IMG/VR virus record: IMGVR_UViG_3300007511_000012
Location: 1 to 64,000 of that record
Length of the DNA stretch: 64,000 nt
Reading direction: 5' to 3' (one strand)
DNA from: a virus
This document shows positions 17,656 to 27,900 of this stretch, piece after piece. Position numbers and translations under genes: made by a program. The notes under the pieces are model-generated. The model was not told the origin of the DNA, ran no database searches, and saw nothing but the letters and a program-made list of their open reading frames with translations. How positions within the stretch are numbered: position 1 is the stretch's first letter; each line of letters opens with the position of its first letter.

Positions 17656-20600
17656 ATGGCCGAACGTACTTTTAAAAGCCCAGGCGTAAGAGCTTTTGAG
17701 ATCGATAGGTCTGGGCCTACCCCAACCGGTCCAACGGGCGTTCCAGCAGGCGTAATAGGCACTGCTAAAGAAGGCCCAGCTTTCGTACCGATCACAGTTG
17801 CCGACTTCTCCGAATTTGAATCTAAGTTTGGATTTGTAGGCGGCGATGAGTTCGGACCTATCGCTGCACAAGAATGGCTCAGAAATGCTGGGTCCCTTTC
17901 TTATGTGCGAGTACTTGGAGCCGGCAACGCGAAGAAAAGGTCTTCAAGCGATGGAACGGTTACGAACGCAGGATTTATCGTAGGCCAGAGATTACCTTTG
18001 GATTCTGGGCTTTTAGGAGACAATCCAGAAGCAAACACCGGCGGAGAAGGAGAAGGAAGAACTTACTTCCTCGGATGCTACATGTCGCAATCCGCAGGAT
18101 CAACAATCTTCTCCGATGCCGGAATAGGATCTGCTCAAAATCTTGGTACCACAGTCGCAGCTTCAGTCCTTCGTGGTGTGCTAATGGCAGCATCAGGTGT
18201 CAACCTAAGGCTTTCATGCTCAAATGGTACGATGGGCCAGGGAAACACACCAACATCAACAATGACATCATCAATGTCAGGCCAGGGCAACCCATCCGCT
18301 GGTTTCTTAACGGGTACAATTAACTTTTCTAACGGGTCCCCTAAGTTTACCATGCTTTTGCCTGGCCACAAAGGAAAAGATTATCCTCGAGTTCTTACAG
18401 CATCTTTAAATCCTGATGACAAAGATTACTTTGCAAACATCTTCAATAAAGATCCCCAACAAGTTCAGAAGCACGGCTACGTTCTTTACTCGCATTATGA
18501 TGTATATCCAGAATATGCCGTCGTGACAGGTTCGGGAATCTTGGCAACAGGATCAAGCGTTGTGAACGGCGCAGTGTCAGGCTTATACTCAGGAAGCTCT
18601 GATGCTGTTTTCCTCCTTACAGGAACTCAAGGGAGAAACAACGGATCTGCCGCGGCGCCAAACTTCGAAGGATTCCGTGAGAGATTCCAGGCCGCTAAGA
18701 CGCCATTCATTATCTCACAAGAATTTGGTGGAACCGCCAAGGATCTCTTCCGAGTGCATCTCTTAAGCGATGGTGTCATGAAGGGCAAATCTTCAGACTC
18801 AGTGGGTGCGAACACTAAATACAAGGTTTCTATTGAGAACGTAGGTAAATCTTCAGATGAACTTAACAAGTTCGGTACGTTCGATCTTGTCTTAAGAGAC
18901 TTTTACGACAACGATGAGAATACATTCGTTTATGAGGCCTTCCGCGGCCTTAACCTTGATCCTGCATCGACCAATTACATCGGACGTCGAATTGGCGATA
19001 CCGACATGTTCTACGATTTTGATCAGGCACAGGGATCCCAAAAGCTTGTGATTGACGGAAAGTATGCTAACGTTTCTTCGCGCATAAGAGTTGAAATAGC
19101 ATCTGATGTTGACAACGGTGAAATCGATCCTGAATCTCTGCCCCTAGGGTTTAGAGGTCTAGATCACCTTGTAACCTCTGGATCAAATGTTCTTAGCGCA
19201 CCTCCAAACGCAAACTTCAGCCTACAGAGAGACCCAAGCATGACGCTCAAATCAGTTGTGCAACCTCCTGTACCGCTTAGAGAGAACATCGCGATGGGTC
19301 TCGCGCCTAAGAAGGTGCCTAATAAGTCGCTTTACTGGGGCGTCCAATTCACGAAGAAAACCCTCTTAAATGAGCCCAACAAGAGCAGCGTTATTGATCC
19401 AAGCATAGTCAGCTTTACGAAATTCTTCACTGATCACGCCGTATCTGACTTCAATGTATTGACAGGTTCTAATGCAGGTCAGGCTGATGAAAGCGGCGCA
19501 ATTCTAGATTGTGATAGGTTTAATAACAACAAGTTTACTTTAGAAAACCTGCAGGTCGGTACGGGATCTGATGGTCTTGCATTAACCACGGACGCAGCTC
19601 TTGTTAACAGCTGGTCATACGCACGCGATGGAAACATCACTACGAATGCTGATGCCAAGACCCGAAGGTTTGAGGTAAACGATACAACAAGCCCGGCGGT
19701 TCGAAGGCTCTCTAAGTTTACGATGCCATTCCAGGGTGGATTTGATGGATTTAACATCTTTAATAAAAACACCGCCTTGATGAACAACAACGCCGTTAAA
19801 GGTGAGATGGATGATTCTAACAGAGGTGGAATCAACGGCCCGACAGTTGCAGCCTTTAAGAAGGCTCTGGAAGTCATGGGTGAGAAGGCTGATGTTGAGA
19901 TACAGCTCTTGGCTGTTCCTGGCATTAGAGAGGCTACCGTCACAAATGATGCTATAACGACTGTAGAGGACAGATTTGATGCACTCTACATCATGGATAT
20001 CGGCGAGCGTGATAACGTAAACGCAGTGGTTACTTCCTCTGTGCAAAATGTCAATGTTTCAAATACCGTAGCATCATTCAACGACAGAGCCTTGGATTCA
20101 TCCTTTGCTGCAGCATATTTCCCAGATGTTAATATGAACATCCAGGTGAAGACACTGAATCAATCAACGAAGACTGTAGTAGCAAATTCTGCAACAGTTC
20201 GGGTTCCGCCGTCAGTTGCAGTTTTAGGTGCTTTCTCGTTCAACGATGCAGTGGCGTTCCCGTGGTTCGCTCCTGCTGGATTTGCCCGAGGATCTATGAA
20301 CGCTCTATCTACTGCAGTAAGCCTAAATCAAACCAATATGGACGATTTGTACGATAAGGATATCAACCCTATCGTTTCGTTCCCTAATAGTTCTGGCCCG
20401 GTAGTTTACGGACAGAAAACTCTGCAATCTGCAGCGTCTGCTCTTGACAGAGTCAACGTAAGAAGGCTCTTGATCGACGTAAGGCGCTCAGTTAAGCAAG
20501 TTGCACAGCAACTTATCTTCGAGCCTAATAGAGAATCAACCCTTCAAAGATTCACTGCTTTGGTAACTCCAATCTTGAAGAGAGTTCAGGAAAACCAAGG

Positions 20601-20760
20601 TGTTGATCGATTTAGAGTTGTTATTGATTCTAGCACAACTACGCAGGCAGACATTGAAAACAATACAGTTCGAGGGAAGATCTTCTTGCAGCCTACACGA
20701 ACAGCAGAATTCATCTCGCTTGATTTCGTGGTAACAAATTCAGGAGTTGATGGACTTTAA
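17656..20760 (+). CDS. Contractile tail sheath protein 2 (gp18-like paralogue)
   Basis: The 1034-residue paralogue of the preceding sheath shares the N-terminal AERTFKSPGVRAFEID arm. It also has the C-terminal core with FPWFAPAGFARGS, YGQKTLQSAASALDRVNVRR and AEFISLDFVVTNSG. The middle parts diverge strongly, so the duplication is old and both copies are intact. Divergence is concentrated in the outer domains, as expected if the two proteins expose different surfaces. It has its own start with a GGAG ribosome site. Confidence 0.95.
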   Translation: MAERTFKSPGVRAFEIDRSGPTPTGPTGVPAGVIGTAKEGPAFVPITVADFSEFESKFGFVGGDEFGPIAAQEWLRNAGSLSYVRVLGAGNAKKRSSSDGTVTNAGFIVGQRLPLDSGLLGDNPEANTGGEGEGRTYFLGCYMSQSAGSTIFSDAGIGSAQNLGTTVAASVLRGVLMAASGVNLRLSCSNGTMGQGNTPTSTMTSSMSGQGNPSAGFLTGTINFSNGSPKFTMLLPGHKGKDYPRVLTASLNPDDKDYFANIFNKDPQQVQKHGYVLYSHYDVYPEYAVVTGSGILATGSSVVNGAVSGLYSGSSDAVFLLTGTQGRNNGSAAAPNFEGFRERFQAAKTPFIISQEFGGTAKDLFRVHLLSDGVMKGKSSDSVGANTKYKVSIENVGKSSDELNKFGTFDLVLRDFYDNDENTFVYEAFRGLNLDPASTNYIGRRIGDTDMFYDFDQAQGSQKLVIDGKYANVSSRIRVEIASDVDNGEIDPESLPLGFRGLDHLVTSGSNVLSAPPNANFSLQRDPSMTLKSVVQPPVPLRENIAMGLAPKKVPNKSLYWGVQFTKKTLLNEPNKSSVIDPSIVSFTKFFTDHAVSDFNVLTGSNAGQADESGAILDCDRFNNNKFTLENLQVGTGSDGLALTTDAALVNSWSYARDGNITTNADAKTRRFEVNDTTSPAVRRLSKFTMPFQGGFDGFNIFNKNTALMNNNAVKGEMDDSNRGGINGPTVAAFKKALEVMGEKADVEIQLLAVPGIREATVTNDAITTVEDRFDALYIMDIGERDNVNAVVTSSVQNVNVSNTVASFNDRALDSSFAAAYFPDVNMNIQVKTLNQSTKTVVANSATVRVPPSVAVLGAFSFNDAVAFPWFAPAGFARGSMNALSTAVSLNQTNMDDLYDKDINPIVSFPNSSGPVVYGQKTLQSAASALDRVNVRRLLIDVRRSVKQVAQQLIFEPNRESTLQRFTALVTPILKRVQENQGVDRFRVVIDSSTTTQADIENNTVRGKIFLQPTRTAEFISLDFVVTNSGVDGL

Positions 20761-20781
20761 GGGACGTTTTTGTTCGATGCA

Positions 20782-20789
20782 TATATTTA
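20782..20789 (+). promoter_or_regulatory. Late-promoter-like element TATATTTA before tail tube gene
   Basis: TATATTTA, in GCATATATTTATAAC, lies 25 bases before the tube ATG, followed by a TAGGAG ribosome site. Confidence 0.5.
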
Positions 20790-20814
20790 TAACGTGTCAC
20801 CCTAGGAGATTGTA

Positions 20815-21303
20815 ATGGCTGAGACCCTTTCTGTTGCTGAGATGCTTCCAAATAAATTTGAACCTAAGCGCCAGTTTAGGTGGGTATTTGCAATTGAAGG
20901 CATTGATGCCTTCTTGATGAAGTCAGCCGCAAGACCTACAATTTCCACTGAGTCTGTAACGCTTCCTTTTATTAATCACACTCGCTATCTTGCTGGTCGA
21001 ACAACATTCGGCGACATGTCCGTGACGCTTTACGATCCAATCGCACCTTCCGGTGCGCAGCAGGTCATGGAGTGGATTAGAACTCATTTTGAATCTGTTT
21101 CTGGCCGAGCAGGCTACGCAGATTTTTACAAGCGTGATTGCCAGATCAAGATGCTTGACCCAATTGGAACAGTTGTTGAGCTTTGGGACGTCAAAGGCGC
21201 GTTTATCACAAACGCTGAGTATGGATCTTTGAGCTATGACACTAACGATGCCGCAGAGATTTCCATGACTCTTCGCTTTGACAACTGCGTGCTTCAATAC
21301 TGA
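20815..21303 (+). CDS. Tail tube protein (gp19-like)
   Basis: The 162-residue tube subunit is the length of T4 gp19 (163 residues). Family features are the N-terminal NKFEPKRQFRWVFAIEGI, the strand TISTESVTLPFINHTRYLAG with FGDMSVTLYDPI, and the C-terminal beta strand ISMTLRFDNCVLQY. Hexamers of this protein stack inside the sheath. It follows the two sheath genes in the usual gp18-gp19 order. Confidence 0.95.
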   Translation: MAETLSVAEMLPNKFEPKRQFRWVFAIEGIDAFLMKSAARPTISTESVTLPFINHTRYLAGRTTFGDMSVTLYDPIAPSGAQQVMEWIRTHFESVSGRAGYADFYKRDCQIKMLDPIGTVVELWDVKGAFITNAEYGSLSYDTNDAAEISMTLRFDNCVLQY

Positions 21304-21344
21304 TACTATCACCCTAAGATAAAGCTCTTTTAGTTCTGGTCATG

Positions 21345-21351
21345 CTATTTA
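21345..21351 (+). promoter_or_regulatory. Late-promoter-like element CTATTTA
   Basis: GCTATTTAACAG resembles the CATATTTAACAG element before the scaffold gene and lies about 44 bases before the hub-assembly ATG. Confidence 0.35.
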
Positions 21352-21395
21352 ACAGATAATCTATCTGTAATACAATTCCTATACGAGGAGCTTTC

Positions 21396-22235
21396 ATGTC
21401 TAGAAATGACGTATTTAGCGCTGCAAGCGCATCAGACCCCAGAGTGGCGGAAACATTAGAGCAGGCACAGCAGGATCTTGGATTCGATATCCCGATCGAG
21501 ACTGTCCCTTTGCCTTCGCTAGGCAAGGCATATCCTCCGGATCACCCGCTGCATCTTAAAAACTCAGTTGACATTCGAGCGATGACAGCGAGAGAAGAAG
21601 ATATCTTAACATCCAGAGCCTTTATTAAAAATGGTACTGTAATTACTAATCTGATTCGATCTTGCTTAACAGATAAGTCAATAGATCCGAGAACGCTCCT
21701 GTCAGGTGATCGAAACGCAATTCTTGTTGCCATTAGGATTACTGGCTACGGCGCAGATTATCATACTAATGTTACTTGCCCTGTATGCGGAACAGCTCAA
21801 GTGCATTCTTGCGCTCTGTCCGACTTGCCAATCAGGTCGCTTGAGTCAGACCCAGTTACTCCCGGGAGAAATGAGTTTGAAGTTGTCCTCCCGGTGTCAG
21901 GTAAGAAAGTGACCCTATCTTTCCCGACAGGCTTGGACGAGGAAGAAGCACTAACTATCTCGGAGAGAAAACGAAAACAGGGGATCGTAGTAGATAATCT
22001 CGTTACAGAGAGGCTCTTTAGAGCTATTACTTCCATCCAGGGTAATACAGACAAGTCTTACATCAGCAAGTTTATCCGCAACATGCCCGCTAGGGATTCC
22101 TTAGAAATCAGGAGGTTCCTAGAGAAAAGCGAGCCTACCGTTAACATGGTGACACTCTTCGCATGCGAAGCTTGTGAGCTGCAGGAGGAAATGCCCCTAC
22201 CCATGGGGGCAAACTTTTTTTGGCCTGAAACCTGA
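21396..22235 (+). CDS. Baseplate hub assembly protein (gp26-like)
   Basis: The 279-residue protein matches the T4-type gp26 baseplate family: VPLPSLGKAYPPDHPLH, RAMTAREEDILTS, a central DRNAILVAIRITGYG, and paired cysteines CPVCG (about residue 129) and CEAC (about residue 258) that may bind zinc. Such proteins assist hub or tape-measure assembly and may not stay in the virion. An internal AGGAGG with ATG at 22191 lies near its end in the same frame, and the overlapping downstream gene is in another frame. Confidence 0.8.
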   Translation: MSRNDVFSAASASDPRVAETLEQAQQDLGFDIPIETVPLPSLGKAYPPDHPLHLKNSVDIRAMTAREEDILTSRAFIKNGTVITNLIRSCLTDKSIDPRTLLSGDRNAILVAIRITGYGADYHTNVTCPVCGTAQVHSCALSDLPIRSLESDPVTPGRNEFEVVLPVSGKKVTLSFPTGLDEEEALTISERKRKQGIVVDNLVTERLFRAITSIQGNTDKSYISKFIRNMPARDSLEIRRFLEKSEPTVNMVTLFACEACELQEEMPLPMGANFFWPET

Positions 22236-22485
22236 GGATCGTGAGCTTTTCTTAGAACAGGCATTTTTGCTTATGTACTATGGGGGCTTCACGTATTCTG
22301 AGGCATATAAGATTCCTACTCGTTACCGCGTTTGGTTCATAGATAGAATCAATAAAGAGTTTAAAAAAGCCGCAGGGACGGGAAATGAGTCATCCCGTGC
22401 ATCACACAATAATGATCCAGGAAGCAGAGCTATGAGGGGTATGTCGCGACAAACAGGCCCGTCTAGGACAAGAAGATTCACTTAG
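22174..22485 (+). CDS. Small tail-assembly protein overlapping gp26-like gene in a shifted frame
   Basis: The open frame encodes up to 103 residues. The conserved-looking part begins after the overlap: PEDRELFLEQAFLLMYYGGF, then EAYKIPTRYRVWFIDRI, with a basic disordered tail. The only upstream start codon in frame is GTG 22174, which has no ribosome site. The strong AGGAGG at 22182-22187 instead serves ATGs in the gp26 frame. Entry by frameshift at the A3C-T7 run (22211-22221; +1 or -2) is possible. It lies directly before the tape measure gene, the place of tail chaperone pairs. Function is inferred from position. Confidence 0.65.
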   Translation: MSCRRKCPYPWGQTFFGLKPEDRELFLEQAFLLMYYGGFTYSEAYKIPTRYRVWFIDRINKEFKKAAGTGNESSRASHNNDPGSRAMRGMSRQTGPSRTRRFT

Positions 22486-22487
22486 CG

Positions 22488-22495
22488 CATATTTA
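22488..22495 (+). promoter_or_regulatory. Late-promoter-like element CATATTTA before tape measure gene
   Basis: An exact CATATTTA lies 22 bases before the tape measure ATG, just after the stop codon of the small assembly gene. Confidence 0.5.
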
Positions 22496-22517
22496 ATCTT
22501 GACTCCCGAGAACCTCT

Positions 22518-24680
22518 ATGGCCACCAAAGAACAAATAGAATTACAAAAGCAGCTCATCAGACTGGCTGAAGAATATGAGACTATTCTGCAGCGCATCCA
22601 AAGCGGAGAGATAAAAGGCAGAGTAGAAATAGAGGATGCTTACAAGCGTTTTTCTAAGCTCCAGAGAAAGGCGCAAGATGAGAGCAAGACTGATTACTCA
22701 AAGTTTCTCAAAGAAAATCCCAGGGTAAGAGACTCCTTTAACGAACTCAGCAAAGCGCAACAAAAAGCAACCGCGACATCGGATTCCTTGGGCAGAGGAA
22801 TGAAAGGCCTAATGACCCAATTCGGCCCGGCAGGTCTTGGCATGGTCCTGGGCGGATCTGCTCTAGGGCTCACAAAACTCACTGGTGTTCTTAGAAAGGT
22901 CTCCGAGGGCTTTGACGGACTGTCCAAGCCTATCTTGATGTCTCGTGAGGCGATCACAAACGAGTTCGGGCAAGCTATAAACGACCAGGGTGAGTTGATG
23001 ACTAACTTCGCCGGCGACGCCGCGAGGTCTCAAGAAAACCTTATGAATGAGCTTGCAAAGACCCCGCGGGGCCTTGCAGCAGCTGACCCTTACATGCGCA
23101 GCTTCTCTCAGAACTTTGCCAAAGCCCAGCAAGAACTTGTGCAACGGACCGCGAAGATGCGCCATGCCGTTGGCACTGAGATGGAGTTTTTGCAAGCCGC
23201 CTTTCGGTCTGACGCTAGCGTCAAGCAGATAGATGAACTGCGATTAGCTTTGGGTATGCAGGAAGAAGACCTGGCCTCAGTTGCAGCGCAGGCGCAGATA
23301 GGCGGAACTACTCTAGTCAGGCAAATGGCAGTCTCTGCAGAAGCAACTGACAAGATGAGTAAAAGGTATGGTGTGAATTTTGGGCTTGTCAGAAAAGCTA
23401 CAAACGCTCTTCGAAAAGACTTCGGCACTTTCGGTACTTTTAGCGAGCAGCAGCTGGCAAAAGTTGCAGCCCAAGCAGTTAAGCTAGGCGTCTCTCTTGA
23501 CGGCATCAAGAAGCTGACGATTCACGATAGCTTTGATACTGCAGCAGAGAAAGCCGCGATGCTCGGCCAGTCCTTCGGTATGAATATCGACGCTTTTGAC
23601 CTCTTTATGGAAGAAGATCCCGCTGAGCGCCTTCGAATGATCCAAGAGGCTGCTGAGCAAGCCGGGGTCGATGTCGCAAACATGTCACGTGTCGAGATGA
23701 AACACCTAGCTGATCTTACCGGCATGGACGTCAAGGATACCATGAAAGCCCTGAGCGATTCCGGCCAGAACCTTCGAAGCCAGCTGGGTGTTGCAGAAGA
23801 AGGCAAGGTTGCGGCAGAAGATCGAGTGGCACAAAATAATCGAATGATAAGTGTCCAGGCTCGTTTAGCTGATATTATGGAGAAGGTTGCGCCTAATATC
23901 GCAACAATAGGTACTGATACCGGCGCAGACATTGCCAAGGGCCAGCTTGAACTACTTGCTGCCCAAGGAAATACTTTCCAGAAAATGGGCAATGCACAAA
24001 TCAACGCCGCGGCAGCCCTTACTAAAGCATCCGGAAAATTAATTACTTTAAATCCTCTCATTCAAGAGCTGGCGAAAAATATGGGTGATTTCGCGTCTCG
24101 AAAGCTTGTGGGAGAGGGAACCAAGGCGATCACCGGCGGCCTCGCCGCAACGGATGACATGCTCAAAAAGGTCCAGGCCCAGCGGGAAGCCGGCGGAGGT
24201 CTTAGGGACGAAGCGTTCTTGAAGTCCCTGGGAGATAAGAAGCAACAGGCCTTTGCCCTCCAGATCATTAAGGTGTTTGACACAATAGGGAACCAGGCCA
24301 TCCAGACTGCAAAAAAAGCTGCAGATGCAATGTCTGCGAAAAAACCCCTTGCAGGTACAGCGGAAAACCCGAGTCACGTCACCCTACCTACACCACTTCC
24401 CGTAAAGATAGAACCCGGAACTATCCAACAACCTCAGGCTGCAGCACGTCAAACTGCCACCGCGAATGTTCCAGTAACCGCAGACGGAGGAAAATTAAAG
24501 GCAGGAACACCCCAAGTTTCAAGCCCCATACCTATTGACTTAACTGTGAATCTCCTCGCCAGTAATGACGTGCTTGCTACAGCCACTGCAAATGGAACCC
24601 CTGATGGGCAAGCTGCTCCCATAGGAACCCAACTAAACAACGGTAACCGTGCTGCGAAGGCGGTGGGCGTTAGCGCTTGA
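22518..24680 (+). CDS. Tape measure / central tail protein (gp29-like role)
   Basis: The 720-residue protein is mostly alpha-helical and Ala/Gln/Lys-rich. It has an N-terminal coiled-coil region (residues 1-80), a hydrophobic Gly-rich segment near residues 95-125 (FGPAGLGMVLGGSALG) that could insert in a membrane during DNA entry, long helices, and a Pro/Thr-rich end. This composition, and its place after the assembly pair and before the baseplate hub genes, fit a tape measure protein that sets tail length. No muramidase domain is visible. Confidence 0.75.
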   Translation: MATKEQIELQKQLIRLAEEYETILQRIQSGEIKGRVEIEDAYKRFSKLQRKAQDESKTDYSKFLKENPRVRDSFNELSKAQQKATATSDSLGRGMKGLMTQFGPAGLGMVLGGSALGLTKLTGVLRKVSEGFDGLSKPILMSREAITNEFGQAINDQGELMTNFAGDAARSQENLMNELAKTPRGLAAADPYMRSFSQNFAKAQQELVQRTAKMRHAVGTEMEFLQAAFRSDASVKQIDELRLALGMQEEDLASVAAQAQIGGTTLVRQMAVSAEATDKMSKRYGVNFGLVRKATNALRKDFGTFGTFSEQQLAKVAAQAVKLGVSLDGIKKLTIHDSFDTAAEKAAMLGQSFGMNIDAFDLFMEEDPAERLRMIQEAAEQAGVDVANMSRVEMKHLADLTGMDVKDTMKALSDSGQNLRSQLGVAEEGKVAAEDRVAQNNRMISVQARLADIMEKVAPNIATIGTDTGADIAKGQLELLAAQGNTFQKMGNAQINAAAALTKASGKLITLNPLIQELAKNMGDFASRKLVGEGTKAITGGLAATDDMLKKVQAQREAGGGLRDEAFLKSLGDKKQQAFALQIIKVFDTIGNQAIQTAKKAADAMSAKKPLAGTAENPSHVTLPTPLPVKIEPGTIQQPQAAARQTATANVPVTADGGKLKAGTPQVSSPIPIDLTVNLLASNDVLATATANGTPDGQAAPIGTQLNNGNRAAKAVGVSA

Positions 24681-24693
24681 TAGGGAGTAGAAG

Positions 24694-24915
24694 TTGTCCA
24701 AGAAGATACCTATAAAGGCGCAGCAGTGGAGTCCTGCTCACGATGAGATCATGAACTCTCCAGAGATTACGAGAATCTTACGAGAACTACCTGAAGAGAG
24801 CAGGGCTCAAGTTGAGAAGCACCTTCGAGATTATGTATCTGTCCTCGGCGGCGTGATCACGACTATGAGCAACTTCAAAACCGCGGCCCAGCAGCAGGAG
24901 GACAAAGATGGCTGA
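24694..24915 (+). CDS. Small helical protein, unknown
   Basis: The 73-residue protein starts at TTG 24694 after a GGGAG ribosome site and overlaps the next gene by 8 bases. It is predicted all-helical and amphipathic, with no known motif. It is probably a tail or baseplate assembly accessory, judging only by position. Confidence 0.6.
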   Translation: MSKKIPIKAQQWSPAHDEIMNSPEITRILRELPEESRAQVEKHLRDYVSVLGGVITTMSNFKTAAQQQEDKDG

Positions 24916-27900
24916 TGATACAAAAAAGGTCCTTATACCCAAGGATAGAAATGGTGATGACCAGCTGGGTAATGACTTCACAGCTGCCAATGCCAACTAT
25001 GCCGCGCTGCCGGGCTTTGGGAACGCAGGCCAAGATGATCTGCCACTAGAATCTCCCCAGCCTCTAGACAACGTACAGCAGGTAAGCTTAGGTTCTGCAA
25101 GGCAAAAGGTTTTAGATGACACCAGAATTAATCCTCGTCAACCTGGCGTAACTGATACGCTTGATTCGACATCACAGTTTCTACCAGATGAGCTTGCGCA
25201 CTCCACAGTGGACAGACCGAGCACGCTTACGTTGGGCAGCATGTTCAACAAGGGCTTGCCTGGAATTAGGAAGTCACCCGCTGTCCCACGAGCCGGCGAT
25301 GCACTAAGAGATATCAGCACTGATTCGCAGTCTTTGGATCCGCAAAACGCGCCACAGGGTCGAACAGTGGCCGGAACTCCGGGGCCCGCATACGGCAACC
25401 CCGATGAACAATCCGGCGCCGGCCCAGTTGTGCAGCGCACAGTATCAGCAGTGCTCACTAGAAATCGCTTTGCTGGCATGCACAAAAGAGTTTATGCTCC
25501 GGCCAACTCAAACCCCGATGATCAAGTCGTTGGCTCTTTTCAATCTCAGGTAGGAGCTTACGATTCTGAGGCTCCCACGAATGAGCCGACTCAAGCAGGA
25601 TATGCCTTCACCCTTGAGGATCTTAAGGGCACAGCCGCTCAATTAATCAGTCAAGCTGCAGGGTTTTCTACCCAGAGCAGAGAGACAAATCAAGATCAGC
25701 GATATGCTAGTGAAGGTGTCGCAGTCTCTTCTGTTCGCCCTAGGAATCTCCAGGAGGGCGATATTACCAATGATGCCTTCATCAAGTCTAAAGCATCCAC
25801 GGGAGAGTTTGATGAGCCCAATGACGGAGAGCCAATAGAAACTTTCGGACAGCTTAACACCCCAGATTCACCTTACGCTGGAATGAATCCAGTCCAGATG
25901 AAAAGTCTTGCAGATGCTATTATTGCTGCGACAGTGCTGGCTTTGGATACGGGTGCAGAGAGATCTTTTATAGATCTGCTCACTTCTAATGCAAGTCAAG
26001 GATCTGCCCCGGGTAGCCGACCCTACACTAAGGGCAAGTTCATCGAGAATAATACATGGGGCAAACCCGCTCTTAGGTCTGACTTAGGGTTCGCACACAC
26101 TTCTTTCCCTTATGACAAGGCAATTGATGCGGGTAAGTCTTTAGTCTTTGGAATTGAGGACACTGCGATAGCTACGTCTGACATTGGTGAAAGAGCTAAT
26201 CTTACTGGAAACGCCCGGGCGACCAGGGGTAATATAGCTAATAATCCCGGATTTTATGTTGTTTTCTGCAGGGCGGTCTTAAGAGACTCGCAGAATCTTC
26301 GGCAGAAGTTTGCAGAATTAGGATCCATAGCCTCGGGCGCCTCGCAGGAATCATTAGTCGCATCAGCAACGCTAGTTGAATCTTTTAGATCTTCAAAACT
26401 AGTTGCTTGCATGAACGTCTTGGCGATGACGGGAGATTCTATTTTATCCCGGGCCCAAAGCCCATACAAAGTTGACCAAATAAAGTCCTCAGGGGACCCA
26501 GCGTTCTCTGCATTTGGTAGACCCTTAGAAGTGGGCAAAATACATTACAGGCCTTCTTCTCACGCTATGAAAAGCAGAGATAGCGAAATTGAACCAGGTG
26601 TAAGCCCAGCTTCTATGCGTCTTGCCTGGAGGAATGCTTCTGTCCCCAGCATGTACTTGCTACCTGCAGAGATCGAGTATGGGAGTGTCCAGAACGCCCT
26701 TTCTACTCTTAGTAATGATTCACCAGCAGGTGCACACATCAGCATGGAGGGTATTACGAAAGCTGAGTCTAACGGCCGCCTGCCACAAGAGTTTGTCGAA
26801 AATCACGAGCGAACCCTCGACGCTGAATACGTTCCCTTCTATTTTCACGACCTTCGCACAGGAGAGATAATAGCTTTTCACGCTTTCTTAGACAACCTAA
26901 GCGATAGTTTCTCAGCACGCTATAACGGTCAAAAAGCAATTGGTAGAGCAGAGGAAGTCCAGATTTATGACTCAACTTCAAGAGATATCGGATTTTCTTT
27001 CTACGTTGCTGCAACATCCCGTGAAGATTTTAATGAGATGTGGTTTAAGATCAATAAGCTCGTAACGATGCTCTACCCACAATACACGCAGGGAAGAGGT
27101 ACAGGAGATCAATCTTTCCAGCCAAAGAGAAATCCCATTGATTTCCTGGCAGGGCTTTCCGGTGAAAACTTCATTATGCCGTTCTCGCAAGTCCAATCGG
27201 CATCTCCAATGATCCGCCTCCGGATTGGCGATGTTGTGAAAACTAACTTTTCTAAGTTTAACCTGTCTCGCCTGTTTGGGCTAGGGACTGAGCAGTTTTC
27301 TCCTGTCCCGGGTGCTTCGATAGCAAACGCAGCTACTCTGAATATCATGCGACTTCTTTTCCAAGGATTGGGACTTTTGCACAATAATCGAGGCTCTTCA
27401 GCTGGGGCTCAAGCCGGATCAAGCGCAGTTCTTTCATCACCAGCAACTTCAATTAACTTCTTAGAGATAATGAGGCTTCTTCGGCAAAGAGCACGCCAAA
27501 AACCTGAGGGTGTAGGTACGTTCTGGAGCAGAAGAAGCGGACTTAAAATAGGGGATGTAGTGAGAATTAGCTTTCCAAGCGTGAGGACTCTTAATAGAGT
27601 TGACGGTTCCGGAAAGCTGTTTATTCCTTTTAAAGATGTGTATGCTAAGATTGTAACTGATCCCGTCAATAAAGATGGCGAGCTTTCGATTGATCCGAAC
27701 GGAGATGTCTTCTACAAGGTGCAAGTTGCATCTTCAGCAGACATGGCCCGACTTGGAATTTATGACGTCGGTGGCGACGCGACGTACTTGATGAATCATC
27801 ATGATGCATCGCTGATACCCATGGGCCTATTCAAGGAGTTCGCGGCTGTTAATGTCGTGAGAATTGTAGCAGGCACCGGTGCTTACCTCGCAGGCGCTTT

